From Sphingobacterium detergens (lineage in GTDB: Bacteria; Bacteroidota; Bacteroidia; Sphingobacteriales; Sphingobacteriaceae): a stretch of DNA of 64,000 nt. The position numbers and the translations under genes were made by a program. Under the pieces are notes generated by a model. The model did no database searches and had not been told where the DNA came from. It worked only from the letters and a program-made list of their open reading frames with translations. This document shows, in pieces, positions 17,866 to 26,784 of this stretch (position 1 is its first letter; every line of letters begins with the position of its first letter). The stretch lies in contig NZ_RAPY01000001.1 in the NCBI RefSeq assembly GCF_003610355.1, positions 1,736,001 to 1,800,000 on the forward strand. Reading direction: 5' to 3'.

Positions 17866-18321
17866 ATGCAATATAATTGGAAACTTAAGAATTTTGAAGA
17901 GCTAACAAACCGTGAATTGTACCGTATTTTAAAATTACGTACAGAGGTTTTTGTAGTGGAACAAGAGTGTCTATATCCTGAACTGGATGATAAAGATTAC
18001 GTCTGTCTGCATCTTTGGGCTGAGCAGGATGGAGAAATTGTCGCTTACACCCGTTTAGTCCCAGCTGGAATTTCATATCCACAACCTTCCGTCGGACGTG
18101 TTATTGTTGTGAAAGAAGCCCGAGGCACAGGCCTAAGTCAACTCCTTATGCATAAATCTATTGAAGCTACTTTAGACGCTTTTGGACCTCAGGATATTCA
18201 AATCGGTGCGCAATTTCACTTAAAGTCATTCTATGAGAAATTAGGATTTGAACAAAACTCTGAACCCTATCCAGATTACGGAATCCTTCACATTGACATG
18301 ACTAAATCTATTATTAAATAG
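17866..18321 (+). CDS. GNAT acetyltransferase, ElaA family
   Basis: A 151-residue acetyl-CoA-dependent N-acetyltransferase-like protein. The N-terminal block LYRILKLRTEVFVVEQECLYPELD (core LRTEVFVVEQECLY) is the ElaA signature; the acetyl-CoA loop is GRVIVVKEARGTGLSQLLM, and IGAQFHLKSFYEKLGF closes the fold. Substrate unknown. It is followed after 9 bases by the DUF423 gene, so the two are probably co-transcribed. Confidence 0.88.
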   Translation: MQYNWKLKNFEELTNRELYRILKLRTEVFVVEQECLYPELDDKDYVCLHLWAEQDGEIVAYTRLVPAGISYPQPSVGRVIVVKEARGTGLSQLLMHKSIEATLDAFGPQDIQIGAQFHLKSFYEKLGFEQNSEPYPDYGILHIDMTKSIIK

Positions 18322-18330
18322 ACTATTTTT

Positions 18331-18705
18331 ATGAATAACATTGTAATCATTACTGCTGCCCTATTAGGTGCGTTGGCAATTATACTTGGAGCCTTTGGAG
18401 CACACGCATTCAAAAAAATTCTATCGCCCGAAAAACTGGATTCTTTTGAAGTGGGTGTTCGCTATCAAATGTATGCAGCGATCACCTTATTGATTCTTGG
18501 GCTAAACCTATCCTTTGAATATCAATCTGAAAGAGTTGCCTATTATTTAATTACATCGGGTACCCTTTTGTTTTCCCTAAGTATTTATTTTCTTTCCTTT
18601 GCAGAATACTGGAAAAAAAATCTAAAATTCCTTGGACCAATCACTCCTCTAGGGGGATTATTGATGATCCTCGGCTGGATTGCAATTATCATTCGTTTTT
18701 TATAA
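18331..18705 (+). CDS. DUF423 membrane protein
   Basis: A 124-residue protein with four hydrophobic helices. The N-terminal LGAFGAHAFKKIL and YQMYAAITLLILGL, and the C-terminal GPITPLGGLLMILGW, are the conserved marks of DUF423 (YgdD-type) membrane proteins, whose function is not established. Length is normal for the family. Downstream of the ElaA-type gene. Confidence 0.9.
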   Translation: MNNIVIITAALLGALAIILGAFGAHAFKKILSPEKLDSFEVGVRYQMYAAITLLILGLNLSFEYQSERVAYYLITSGTLLFSLSIYFLSFAEYWKKNLKFLGPITPLGGLLMILGWIAIIIRFL

Positions 18706-18811
18706 CTTTGTCGAACATATGGCAATGATGTCTGCCTTGAACCGCCCTAATAAGCTGATGACGTCTACTTTTTAGTATAAAAACAACAAATTTTATATAA
18801 AGTGTAGACTT

Positions 18812-20059
18812 ATGGCTATCAGAATTTCAAATCAACCACCTCAAATTAATCTCCATTTTATTGCTAAATGGCTTATTACTTGCTGTATAATAGGCTTTAG
18901 TGTTGGATCAATCTGTGCATTCTTTCTTTTTTCGCTGAATTGGGTCACACAATATAGGGAAAACAATTCTTGGATAATCTATGGATTACCACTTGCAGGT
19001 TTGATTATTGCCCTATCCTATCAGCGCTGGGGCAACCCCTCAAGCAGAGGGAATAATCTCCTAATCGAAGAATATCTTCGTCCACAACGCAGGATACCGC
19101 TTGTTATGGCACCACTTGTATTATTCGGAACTTTACTTACCCACCTATTTGGTGGATCAGCCGGACGTGAAGGAACAGCAGTTCAGATTGGCGGAGCAAT
19201 AGCCGATCAGCTCAACCGCTGGTTTGATTTCGACAAAACCGAACGACGCATCCTGATATCTATCGGTATTACAGCCGGTTTTGCTGCCGTCTTTGGCACA
19301 CCACTAGCTGGAACTATCTTCGGCCTTGAAGTCCTGCTCATTGGTAAAAAAAGATATTTTGGTATCCTCCCCTGCCTTCTCACAGCCTATATCGCAAATT
19401 TTAGCTGTCAATTATGGCATGTACCGCACACACATTACCCAATACATGAAATGATCCCTGCGCTTTCTTTAAGCAATATTGGGTTTAGTTTGATTGCTGG
19501 AATTTTATTTGGCTTGGCAGCCTGGTTGTTTACTTTCACGGGAGACTTCTTCAGTGCTCAATTTAAAAAAATCAAATCTCCTCTGCTCAGACCTGTTATC
19601 GGTGGTATCATCATTGTGATTACGGTGGTATTGCTAAAAAGCACAAAATATATCGGCTTAGGTATTCCAATGATTCAGGAGGCTTTCAATAATCCCTCGG
19701 ATTACTATGATTTCTTAATCAAATTGGTCTTAACCACATTTACCCTTTCTGCCGGTTTTAAAGGCGGAGAAGTGACCCCTTTGTTTTTTATTGGAGCTAC
19801 TCTTGGCAGTACACTCAGCGGCTTTATCCCACTCCCGCTTGGATTATTGGCTGCGATGGGCTTTGTTGCCGTATTCTCTGGAGCTACAAATACACCCTTA
19901 GCTTGCATCATTATGGGCTATGAACTTTTCGGCTTCCAACCTGTTGCTTTTATAGCAATTGCTTGTATAACCGCATTTATATTCTCTGGGAAAAAAGGAA
20001 TTTATGTTGCCCAGAAAGGTGGAATTAAAGAAAAATTGTATCGAAAATTGAATTTGTAA
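18812..20059 (+). CDS. ClC-family chloride channel/transporter
   Basis: A 415-residue integral membrane protein with about ten to twelve hydrophobic segments. It has the ClC signatures GGSAGREGTAVQIGG (about residues 113-127) and AVFSGATNTPLACIIMGYE near the end, and lacks C-terminal CBS domains. In prokaryotes ClC proteins move chloride or fluoride, often as H+ antiporters. The segment GREGT carries a glutamate at the gating position. Which ion it moves cannot be decided here. Monocistronic, ending at a terminator shared with mgtE. Confidence 0.93.
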   Translation: MAIRISNQPPQINLHFIAKWLITCCIIGFSVGSICAFFLFSLNWVTQYRENNSWIIYGLPLAGLIIALSYQRWGNPSSRGNNLLIEEYLRPQRRIPLVMAPLVLFGTLLTHLFGGSAGREGTAVQIGGAIADQLNRWFDFDKTERRILISIGITAGFAAVFGTPLAGTIFGLEVLLIGKKRYFGILPCLLTAYIANFSCQLWHVPHTHYPIHEMIPALSLSNIGFSLIAGILFGLAAWLFTFTGDFFSAQFKKIKSPLLRPVIGGIIIVITVVLLKSTKYIGLGIPMIQEAFNNPSDYYDFLIKLVLTTFTLSAGFKGGEVTPLFFIGATLGSTLSGFIPLPLGLLAAMGFVAVFSGATNTPLACIIMGYELFGFQPVAFIAIACITAFIFSGKKGIYVAQKGGIKEKLYRKLNL

Positions 20060-20070
20060 TACAATCAATA

Positions 20071-20109
20071 AAAAAAGCATAAAACCAAGCGATGGTTTTA
20101 TGCTTTTTT
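20071..20109. terminator. Bidirectional terminator between ClC gene and mgtE
   Basis: AAAAAAGCATAAAACCA (20071-20087) pairs perfectly with 20093-20109 around a 5-base loop AGCGA, giving T6 tails in both directions between convergent genes. Confidence 0.92.
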
Positions 20110-20129
20110 CTATATTTTTTCTGAAAGGC

Positions 20130-21446
20130 TTATAATAATTTACCTTGCAAAAAGAATGCTGCAACGGTAAAATAAATAATCAATCCCGAAACGTCCACTA
20201 ACGTTGCTACGAAGGGCGCTGATGCTGTGGCTGGATCCAATCCAAATCGACGCAAGATAAATGGAATAAATGAACCAGACAGCGTACCCCACAACACGAT
20301 AAACACCAAAGACACTGCTACTGTAAGACCTATGGCAATCCAATACGGACCGTAGTCATACAGACCAAGAAAATGCCAGGCCAGTATCCGTAGGAAACCA
20401 ATAGTACCTAATATCCCGCCCAAAATCAATCCGGAAGAAACTTCCCTTTTCATCACATACCACCAATCTTTGAGTTTCAATTCGCCCAGAGCCATGGCAC
20501 GAATAATAAGTGATGCTGCCTGTGAACCTGAATTTCCACCACTGGAAATAATTAGAGGAACAAACAATGCCAATACAACTGCCTTTTCCAGTTCTCCTTC
20601 AAAAAAGCCCATGGCTGACGCTGTAAGCATCTCACTGAAAAACAATATAATAAGCCATCCCGCCCGTTTTTGTACTAATTGAAGTAATGGGGTCTTTGTA
20701 TATGCCAAATCCAATTCCTCCATACCCCCAAATCGTTGAATATCTTCGGTGTCACGATCTTCGATCCGGTCTAATACATCATCAAATGTCACAATTCCGA
20801 CCAATACACCAGCTTCGGTAACAATCGGTAAGGCACTTCGATCGTATTTCTGGAAAATTTCGAAGGCTTCCTCCATAGGTGTGGAGGCTTTAATAGCCGC
20901 AAAATTATAATCGATTAAGTCCGAAATCTTTGTAGATCCATCAGACAATAGTAGCTGACCGATTTTCAAATCGTCAATCAACACATTTTTCTCGTCAACA
21001 ACATAAATGAAATTGAGTGTTTCCGCTTTTCTTCCAAAGACTTTAATATGCCGAAAGACATCATCCACAGTATAATAAGGACGTACCTGTACATACATTG
21101 GTGTCATTAGTCGGGCAATACTATCCTCTTTATATCCGATCAGCTCCAGGGCCATCTGCTTTTCACGTTCATTTAAGAGATTAATCAAATATTTGATTAG
21201 ATCATCTGGCAATTCAGAAAGCAATTCGTTTCGCGTATCCGGTTTTAGATTATTCAGCAATTCGGACAACTCCTGCTCGGTCATTGATTTAATCAATGTA
21301 TATTGGACATCTACTTCCAAAAAAGAAAAGATTTCCAATCTATCCTCTAACGGATAGTCCATAAAATATTGATGTTGCTCACCTTTATTTAGACGCGATA
21401 TTTCTTCCGCAATATCGGCCGGGTGTAATGCTGAATTTTGTTCCAT
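20130..21446 (-). CDS. mgtE: Magnesium transporter MgtE
   Basis: A Mg2+ channel with cytosolic gating. The 438-residue protein has the N-domain of short helical repeats (about residues 5-115; LSELPDDLIKYLINLL), two CBS domains (about 120-250; TPMYVQVRPYYTVDDVF and DRSALPIVTEAGVLVGIVTFDDVLD), a connecting helix, and five membrane helices with GGNSGSQAASLIIRAMALGE, the pore signature. Length is normal. The predicted leader is only about 20-25 bases, so there is no room for an M-box Mg2+ riboswitch. Confidence 0.96.
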   Translation of the reverse strand: MEQNSALHPADIAEEISRLNKGEQHQYFMDYPLEDRLEIFSFLEVDVQYTLIKSMTEQELSELLNNLKPDTRNELLSELPDDLIKYLINLLNEREKQMALELIGYKEDSIARLMTPMYVQVRPYYTVDDVFRHIKVFGRKAETLNFIYVVDEKNVLIDDLKIGQLLLSDGSTKISDLIDYNFAAIKASTPMEEAFEIFQKYDRSALPIVTEAGVLVGIVTFDDVLDRIEDRDTEDIQRFGGMEELDLAYTKTPLLQLVQKRAGWLIILFFSEMLTASAMGFFEGELEKAVVLALFVPLIISSGGNSGSQAASLIIRAMALGELKLKDWWYVMKREVSSGLILGGILGTIGFLRILAWHFLGLYDYGPYWIAIGLTVAVSLVFIVLWGTLSGSFIPFILRRFGLDPATASAPFVATLVDVSGLIIYFTVAAFFLQGKLL

Positions 21447-21473
21447 TGGAAGAAAGTTTTAATGGATTTAGCG

Positions 21474-21504
21474 CAAAAGTACCTTATTTTGTATGATATC
21501 CAAT
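21474..21504 (-). promoter_or_regulatory. Predicted mgtE promoter
   Basis: On the minus strand ATTG (21504-21501) is followed after 19 bases by TACTTTTG (21481-21474), matching the Bacteroidota -33/-7 pattern, 27 bases before the mgtE start codon. Confidence 0.65.
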
Positions 21505-21616
21505 CATCTACAAAAGTATTTTTTAACGAAGAAAGACCCAATATTTATTTAAATAGACTGCAACCTGCTTTTACTTTATTATTAAGCTACAAAAAGAGTG
21601 CAGATTTTACAAAATC

Positions 21617-22327
21617 TTAAAAATTAATTAATCCAGGATCAAGTTCAATAGCGTCCATATTCGATCTGAATAAACGAGCAGTCAACGTCCCTTCAAGTTT
21701 TATTTCACCTTGACTTACTTTTAGCCAGCTTCCCTCCCGAAGTCCGACGACAGGTTGCGAATTAAATTGATGAAACTCCTGGATACGGGTTTCACGGGTT
21801 TCTCCTTTATGTGTCGAATTCATATCCGGATCCAAAAAATGTGGATTAATATTAAAAGGCAAAAATCCCAAGGCATCAAAACTAGGTGGATAAACAATAG
21901 GCATATCGTTCGTTGTACCAATTGTCAAACCTGTCAGATTAGATCCAGCAGAAGTACCTACATAGGGAATCCCTTTCCCTACTTGTACACGTAGTTGATG
22001 CACAAGATCCAGATCATACAAGGTCTTCAACAACAAGAATGTATTTCCCCCACCAACAAAAATTGCTTTTGCCTCCTGGATGGCCTTTTTCTTGTTCTCA
22101 AATTCATGTAATCCGGTTACCTTTATATTCTTATCGCTGAGAGCCTCCTGAACTTTCGCCGTATACGCATCAAAAGAAATTCCGGATGGTCGCGCAAAAG
22201 GAACAAATAGCAGCTCATCAGATGCAATAAACTCTACAAAATCCTCTTTAATATATCCCAGGAATTCACTACCATGGATGGTACTTGTGCTTACGACCAA
22301 TAAATTATAAATTGGATTGATCACCAT
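21617..22327 (-). CDS. pepE: Dipeptidase E (aspartyl dipeptidase)
   Basis: A cytoplasmic serine peptidase of family S51 that cleaves dipeptides starting with aspartate. The 236-residue protein has FVGGGNTFLLL, the nucleophile elbow GTSAGSN with Ser126, and NPHFLDPDM carrying the likely catalytic histidine. Length is close to that of characterised PepE. Single gene, between the divergent mgtE region and the SPFH pair; no promoter is obvious in the 30 bases upstream. Confidence 0.93.
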   Translation of the reverse strand: MVINPIYNLLVVSTSTIHGSEFLGYIKEDFVEFIASDELLFVPFARPSGISFDAYTAKVQEALSDKNIKVTGLHEFENKKKAIQEAKAIFVGGGNTFLLLKTLYDLDLVHQLRVQVGKGIPYVGTSAGSNLTGLTIGTTNDMPIVYPPSFDALGFLPFNINPHFLDPDMNSTHKGETRETRIQEFHQFNSQPVVGLREGSWLKVSQGEIKLEGTLTARLFRSNMDAIELDPGLINF

Positions 22328-22355
22328 ATCTTATTACTTAAATATTACTTAACAA

Positions 22356-22404
22356 AAAAATGTACCTTTGGCTTCATTTATAACGAAGCCAAAGGTACAT
22401 TTTT
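22356..22404. terminator. Strong terminator, 20-bp perfect stem
   Basis: Arms 22356-22375 and 22385-22404 are perfect 20-base complements around a 9-base loop. On the minus strand it is followed by T7 and lies 14 bases past the stop of the ribbon-helix-helix gene. Confidence 0.9.
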
Positions 22405-22417
22405 AGTTTTTGATTCT

Positions 22418-22594
22418 TTATTTTTTATCGGCAGACTTTTTCTCCGCACTCAATCTTTTATTTTCTTGCAGCGCTTTATGTAAAAGATATTCTATCTGCC
22501 CGTTAACACTCCTAAACTCATCCGCAGCCCATTTTTCCAATGCTTTGTACATTTGGTCATCGAGCCGCAACATAAAGTTCTTTTTATCTGCCAT
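22418..22594 (-). CDS. Arc-like ribbon-helix-helix protein, 58 residues
   Basis: An open frame with ATG at 22594 encodes 58 residues beginning MADKKNFMLRLDDQMYKALE, then KWAADEFRSVNGQIEYLLHKAL and a Lys/Glu-rich tail. The short strand FMLRLD followed by two helices is the Arc/MetJ ribbon-helix-helix DNA-binding fold. It starts 10 bases after the stop of the SPFH gene and shares its terminator, so it is co-transcribed. Targets are unknown; autoregulation of the pair is possible. Confidence 0.8.
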   Translation of the reverse strand: MADKKNFMLRLDDQMYKALEKWAADEFRSVNGQIEYLLHKALQENKRLSAEKKSADKK

Positions 22595-22604
22595 TTTATT
22601 CAGT

Positions 22605-23468
22605 TTATTGATACAAAGTACCGGTATTTACTATTGGGGTTGCAGCCTTTTCTCCACAGAGTACGACCATAAGGTTACTTACCATAGCTGCCTTTTTCTC
22701 ATTGTCCAATTCTACTATATCTTTTTCGGACAATTTTTTTAGTGCCATTTCAACCATTCCCACGGCACCATCGACAATCTTAGAACGTGCAGCAACAATC
22801 GCTGCAGCTTGTTGCCTTTGTAGCATCGCCCCAGCGATTTCGGATGCATAAGCTAAATGACTAATTCTAGCCTCTTTAATAATAACTCCTGCAGGTGCAA
22901 GACGATCTGAAAGCTCCTGCTCAAGGATATGGTTAACGGTATCCCCGCCTTCGCGCAAAGTGATCTCAGCCCCCTCATCCTCAAGGTTATCATAAGGAAA
23001 ACTTCCCGCAAGATGCCGTACTGCCGCTTCGCTCTGTGTACGTACATAGGAAGTATAGTTACTTACATCGTAAGCAGCTTTATAGGTATCCCCTACCTGC
23101 CATACAATGACCGCGCCTATCTCAATCGGATTTCCCATCTTATCATTTACTTTCAGCGTTTGCCCCTGTAAGTTGTCTGAACGCAGACTAATCTTGATTG
23201 TAGAATATAACGGATTGACGAAAAATAAACCGTTTTCTTTGACCGTCCCCACATATTTACCAAAGAAATTCAAAACACGCGAATGATTTGGATTAATAAT
23301 CATCAATCCCTTCAGGATAAAAAATGTTCCGATCATCAAGGCTACGCCAAGTACAACATAAAGCGAACTCGTATCGACATTGGCAAACGAAAATATGGCA
23401 GCTATAAAAGAAGCTACCGCAATTAACAGGGCTAAATAGCCCGACATAGGTTTAATCAACTTTTCCAT
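22605..23468 (-). CDS. SPFH-domain (stomatin/band 7) membrane protein
   Basis: A 287-residue SPFH protein: two N-terminal hydrophobic segments (about residues 9-29 and 35-55), then the band 7 domain (GLMIINPNHSRVLNFFGKYVGT through VRTQSEAAVRHLAGSF) and an Ala/Lys/Glu-rich helix (LQRQQAAAIVAARSKIV). Such proteins form membrane-attached oligomeric scaffolds. The family is close to the slipin/flotillin set seen in many Bacteroidota. It is paired with a ribbon-helix-helix regulator rather than with an NfeD protease. Confidence 0.9.
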   Translation of the reverse strand: MEKLIKPMSGYLALLIAVASFIAAIFSFANVDTSSLYVVLGVALMIGTFFILKGLMIINPNHSRVLNFFGKYVGTVKENGLFFVNPLYSTIKISLRSDNLQGQTLKVNDKMGNPIEIGAVIVWQVGDTYKAAYDVSNYTSYVRTQSEAAVRHLAGSFPYDNLEDEGAEITLREGGDTVNHILEQELSDRLAPAGVIIKEARISHLAYASEIAGAMLQRQQAAAIVAARSKIVDGAVGMVEMALKKLSEKDIVELDNEKKAAMVSNLMVVLCGEKAATPIVNTGTLYQ

Positions 23469-23554
23469 AATTTATTAATATATATTTGATATCATTTTAA
23501 TATCATAAATATAGCAAAAAATAGTTCATATTTCAAAGCCAAAATTTTTATTAT

Positions 23555-23562
23555 TATTTTTG
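23555..23562 (+). promoter_or_regulatory. -7 box TATTTTTG of the glycosylase gene
   Basis: A TAnnTTTG element whose last base is 3 bases before ATG 23566, so the transcript would start at the start codon. Confidence 0.55.
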
Positions 23563-23565
23563 ATT

Positions 23566-24048
23566 ATGCTCAAACGGTCTTTTTTACCTCTTGTGAATGC
23601 AAACACAAAAACACTCATCCTTGGATCTCTGCCCGGGGACAAATCATTGGAGCAAAATGAATATTATGCACATCCGCAAAATCGCTTTTGGAAAGTCATC
23701 CGGCATTTATATAACAGCCCAGATGCGGCAAACTATGCTGACAAAGTAAACCTGCTAGTAGACAATGGTATTGGCCTTTGGGATGTATGTGCGGAAGCTT
23801 CTCGTCCAGGCAGCATGGATTTAGCCATCAAAGATGAAAGTCCCAATCCAATTATAGCTCTGCTTGAGGCAAATCCCAGGATCAAACTGGTCGTTTTTAA
23901 TGGACAGAAGGCCCACAGCTTATACTTAAAGTATTTTGAAAAAAAGGAAAACATTACCTATATATGTCTCCCGAGCACAAGCCCTGCGAATGCAAAAACA
24001 AACCTCGAAAAACTCATCCTGCATTGGCAAGCGATCATAAGTGATTAA
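23566..24048 (+). CDS. DNA-deoxyinosine glycosylase (uracil-DNA glycosylase superfamily)
   Basis: A 160-residue DNA repair enzyme of the UDG superfamily. The first motif is LGSLPGDKSLEQNEYYAHPQ (core GSLPGDKSL) followed by NRFWKV; the last is LPSTSPANA. This pairing is that of the family annotated as DNA-deoxyinosine glycosylase, which removes hypoxanthine (deaminated adenine). Activity against uracil is possible. ATG 23566 is preferred over the TTG at 23560, which lies inside the -7 promoter box. Confidence 0.85.
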   Translation: MLKRSFLPLVNANTKTLILGSLPGDKSLEQNEYYAHPQNRFWKVIRHLYNSPDAANYADKVNLLVDNGIGLWDVCAEASRPGSMDLAIKDESPNPIIALLEANPRIKLVVFNGQKAHSLYLKYFEKKENITYICLPSTSPANAKTNLEKLILHWQAIISD

Positions 24049-24062
24049 ATTACACAAATAAG

Positions 24063-24094
24063 GTTCGTTAATTCAGCGCTATTGCTTATTTTTG
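24063..24094 (+). promoter_or_regulatory. Predicted purM promoter
   Basis: TTCG (24064-24067) then, 19 bases on, TATTTTTG (24087-24094), 7 bases before the purM ATG. The leader would be only a few bases. Confidence 0.6.
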
Positions 24095-24101
24095 CGCTAA
24101 G

Positions 24102-25280
24102 ATGTCAGATTTAAAATACAATCAACGAGGTGTATCCGCTGGAAAAGAGGATGTACACAATGCGATAAAAAATATCGACAAGGGTCTGTTTCCCAAAGCA
24201 TTCTGTAAAATCATTCCCGATATTTTGGGTGGAGATCAGGACTGGTGCAATATTATGCATGCTGATGGTGCTGGCACCAAATCTTCCCTAGCCTACGTAT
24301 ATTGGAAAGAAACAGGAGATATTTCGGTTTGGAAAGGCATTGCACAAGATGCAATTATCATGAATATTGACGATTTACTCTGTGTTGGAGCAACCGATAA
24401 TATCCTACTATCGTCCACAATAGGAAGGAATAAAAATCTTATTCCAGGGGAAGTCATTGCAGAAATCATTAACGGTACGGAAGAAATATTGTCTGAACTT
24501 CGTGATTTAGGTATCGGTATTTATTCAACCGGTGGTGAAACTGCTGACGTTGGTGATCTGGTACGTACAATAATTGTCGATAGCACAGTGACATGTCGTA
24601 TGAAACGTGAAGATGTCATTTCAAATCACAAAATCAAAGGGGGCAATGTAATTGTCGGTTTGGCATCCAATGGAAAAGCAAACTATGAGAAAGCCTATAA
24701 TGGCGGTATGGGTTCCAATGGTTTGACATCTGCACGTCATGACGTTTTTAACAAAAAAGTAGCAGAGAAATATCCAGAAGCATATGACCCAGCAGTTCCA
24801 TACGAACTTGTTTTTGCAGGAAGCCAAGACTTAACCAATGACATCGTAGTTGAAACGGGCGAAAAAGTGACAGCGGGTAAACTTGTACTTTCAGCTACGC
24901 GTACCTACGCTCCAATCATTAAAAATATATTAGATAAATACCGTTCTCAAATTGATGGAATGGTACATTGTTCGGGTGGAGCGCAAACTAAAGTACTTCA
25001 CTTCGTTGACAATGTACATATCATTAAAGACAATCTTTTCCCGATCCCGCCGCTCTTCGAATTGATACAGAAAGAATCGAATACAGATTGGAAAGAGATG
25101 TATAAGGTATTTAATATGGGACACCGTATGGAATTATATGTACCTGAAGCTATTGCTGCAGACATTATTGCCATTTCCGAGTCGTTCGGCGTTCCGGCGC
25201 AAATTATCGGTCGTGTGGAAGAGGCAACTTCTAAAAAAGTAACGATTACATCTCCTTTTGGAGAATTTATTTACGAATAA
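24102..25280 (+). CDS. purM: Phosphoribosylformylglycinamidine cyclo-ligase (AIR synthase)
   Basis: Fifth step of purine synthesis: ATP-dependent ring closure to aminoimidazole ribotide. The 392-residue protein has the N-terminal YNQRGVSAGKEDV, HADGAGTKS (substrate/ATP binding), MNIDDLLCVGA and STGGETADVGDL, all typical of PurM. It is about 45 residues longer than the E. coli enzyme, which is normal for the Bacteroidota form. No other pur genes are adjacent. Confidence 0.95.
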   Translation: MSDLKYNQRGVSAGKEDVHNAIKNIDKGLFPKAFCKIIPDILGGDQDWCNIMHADGAGTKSSLAYVYWKETGDISVWKGIAQDAIIMNIDDLLCVGATDNILLSSTIGRNKNLIPGEVIAEIINGTEEILSELRDLGIGIYSTGGETADVGDLVRTIIVDSTVTCRMKREDVISNHKIKGGNVIVGLASNGKANYEKAYNGGMGSNGLTSARHDVFNKKVAEKYPEAYDPAVPYELVFAGSQDLTNDIVVETGEKVTAGKLVLSATRTYAPIIKNILDKYRSQIDGMVHCSGGAQTKVLHFVDNVHIIKDNLFPIPPLFELIQKESNTDWKEMYKVFNMGHRMELYVPEAIAADIIAISESFGVPAQIIGRVEEATSKKVTITSPFGEFIYE

Positions 25281-25287
25281 AATAGGA

Positions 25288-25320
25288 ATGCACCAACCTC
25301 TTCAATAGAGATTGGTGCAT
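25288..25320 (+). terminator. Probable terminator after purM
   Basis: ATGCACCAACCTCT (25288-25301) and AGAGATTGGTGCAT (25307-25320) pair with one mismatch and a 5-base loop. The following sequence is T-rich but not a clean run. Confidence 0.6.
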
Positions 25321-25338
25321 CTATTCCATTTGGTTTAA

Positions 25339-25776
25339 ATGAAAGAAAAACTTCTCGTGGGTTGGAAAGAGACCCTAGATTTACCTGAATTAGGAATATT
25401 TGGCATAGAAGCAAAAATCGATACCGGTGCTGCTTCATCTGTTTTGCATTGTAATTCCTATAAAATCGTTAATGAAGACGGCCAGGACTGGATTCTCTGT
25501 GAACTCATTACCAATTTCGAGACAGAAGAAACCAAAGTTCTAAAATTAAGACTTTACAAAACTAAACTGGTTAAAAGTTCATTTGGTCAGGAAGAAAAGC
25601 GTTACTACATCCGAACTACCGCGAAGCTTTATGATCAGGTTTTCAGTATCAAGATTTCATTTCGAAATCGCTCCAAAATGACTTATCCGATGCTTTTAGG
25701 AAAGAATTTTCTATACCGCAGATTTTTGGTCGACGTTTCCAAAGAAAATCTCTCCTTGAAGTCCCCGTCAAAATAA
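25339..25776 (+). CDS. RimK-associated retropepsin-like ("ATP-dependent zinc protease") family protein
   Basis: A 145-residue protein with the retropepsin-type motif AKIDTGAASSVLH (Asp28) near the N-terminus and YPMLLGKNFL near the C-terminus, the layout of the COG4067 family. It is annotated in databases as an ATP-dependent zinc protease but no ATP site is visible; the single DTGA motif implies an aspartic-protease-like dimer. It lies 59 bases upstream of the rimK-like gene, the classic association, so it probably acts on or with glutamylated proteins. That link is inference from context. Confidence 0.82.
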   Translation: MKEKLLVGWKETLDLPELGIFGIEAKIDTGAASSVLHCNSYKIVNEDGQDWILCELITNFETEETKVLKLRLYKTKLVKSSFGQEEKRYYIRTTAKLYDQVFSIKISFRNRSKMTYPMLLGKNFLYRRFLVDVSKENLSLKSPSK

Positions 25777-25777
25777 A

Positions 25778-25801
25778 AACAAATAGCAAAGCTATTTTGT
25801 T
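25778..25801 (+). terminator. Small hairpin between the retropepsin-like gene and rimK
   Basis: AACAAATAGC and GCTATTTTGTT pair with one bulge and a 3-base loop. Right after it, TATCTTAG (25801-25808) resembles a -7 box. It may be a weak terminator or attenuator before rimK. Confidence 0.4.
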
Positions 25802-25835
25802 ATCTTAGCACAAAAATATATTCAATATACAAACC

Positions 25836-26771
25836 GTGAAAATTGCCGTATTATCGACAGTAAAGAGTTTATACTCAACTCGTCGTCTCGTAGAAGCTGC
25901 CCAACAAAGAGGACACGAATGTGTTGTCATAGATCACAGTAAGTGTTACGTTGGCATTCAACAAGGTAAACCCAGTATTCATTACAAAGGACAGGATCTC
26001 AGTGGTATTGACGCTATTATTCCCCGAATAGGCGCTTCGGTTACCTTTTATGGTTCGGCTATTGTTAGACAATTTGAGGTGATGGATGTAATTTCCGCAA
26101 ATCCAAGTCAAGCGATTACCAGATCCAGAGATAAATTGAGATGTCTGCAGATCTTGTCCGGTGCAGGTATTGGACTTCCAATTACGGGCTTTGCTCGTAC
26201 AGCATCCGATGTTGATGATCTCATCAGTATGGTCGGCGGCGCTCCATTAGTGATCAAACTATTGGAAGGTACGCAAGGGATTGGTGTTGTTTTAGCAGAA
26301 ACTAAGAAAGCAGCTTCATCTGTTATAGAAGCGTTCTACGGCCTCGGAAATAATATTTTGATCCAAGAGTTCATCAAAGAGTCTAAAGGCTCTGATATCC
26401 GAGCTTTTGTGGTTGATGGAAAAGTTGTGGGGGCGATGAAACGTACGGCTAAGGAAGGTGAATTTCGTTCCAACATACACCGCGGTGGTACAGCGCAGGT
26501 CATACGCCTAAGTAAGGCAGAAAGAGAAACTGCAATTGCTGCTGCAGCCCAATTGGGACTTACGGTTTGTGGTGTGGATATGATTCCTTCAGACCGGGGA
26601 CCGCTGGTCCTGGAGGTGAATTCCTCCCCTGGACTGGAAGGCATAGAAAAAGCCACGAAAAAGGACATTGCTTCTGAAATCATTCAATACATCGAAAGAC
26701 AGTATGAAATGAAACAGGCACAAATGCCTAAAGTGGTGAAGAAAAAGAAAAAAAGAGAGAGTAAACTATAA
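25836..26771 (+). CDS. rimK: RimK-type ATP-grasp glutamate ligase
   Basis: A 311-residue ATP-grasp enzyme. RimK adds glutamates to the C-terminus of ribosomal protein S6; relatives make poly-glutamate. Seen here: [22 protein letters not shown] (start only), [19 protein letters not shown], the ATP-grasp block [26 protein letters not shown], and the metal-binding end [17 protein letters not shown]. The start codon is GTG. The last 20 residues are Lys-rich ([11 protein letters not shown]), unlike E. coli RimK. It ends at a very strong palindromic terminator. Confidence 0.88.
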   Translation: MKIAVLSTVKSLYSTRRLVEAAQQRGHECVVIDHSKCYVGIQQGKPSIHYKGQDLSGIDAIIPRIGASVTFYGSAIVRQFEVMDVISANPSQAITRSRDKLRCLQILSGAGIGLPITGFARTASDVDDLISMVGGAPLVIKLLEGTQGIGVVLAETKKAASSVIEAFYGLGNNILIQEFIKESKGSDIRAFVVDGKVVGAMKRTAKEGEFRSNIHRGGTAQVIRLSKAERETAIAAAAQLGLTVCGVDMIPSDRGPLVLEVNSSPGLEGIEKATKKDIASEIIQYIERQYEMKQAQMPKVVKKKKKRESKL

Positions 26772-26784
26772 TATCTCCGGATTG

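Noticed and set aside
18768..18811. Imperfect inverted repeat GTCTACTTT / AAAGTGTAGAC before the ClC gene
   Set aside because: Two-base offset between arms and AT-rich content; may be chance, no further support.
21447..21473. M-box Mg2+ riboswitch before mgtE
   Set aside because: The predicted leader is about 25 bases, far too short.
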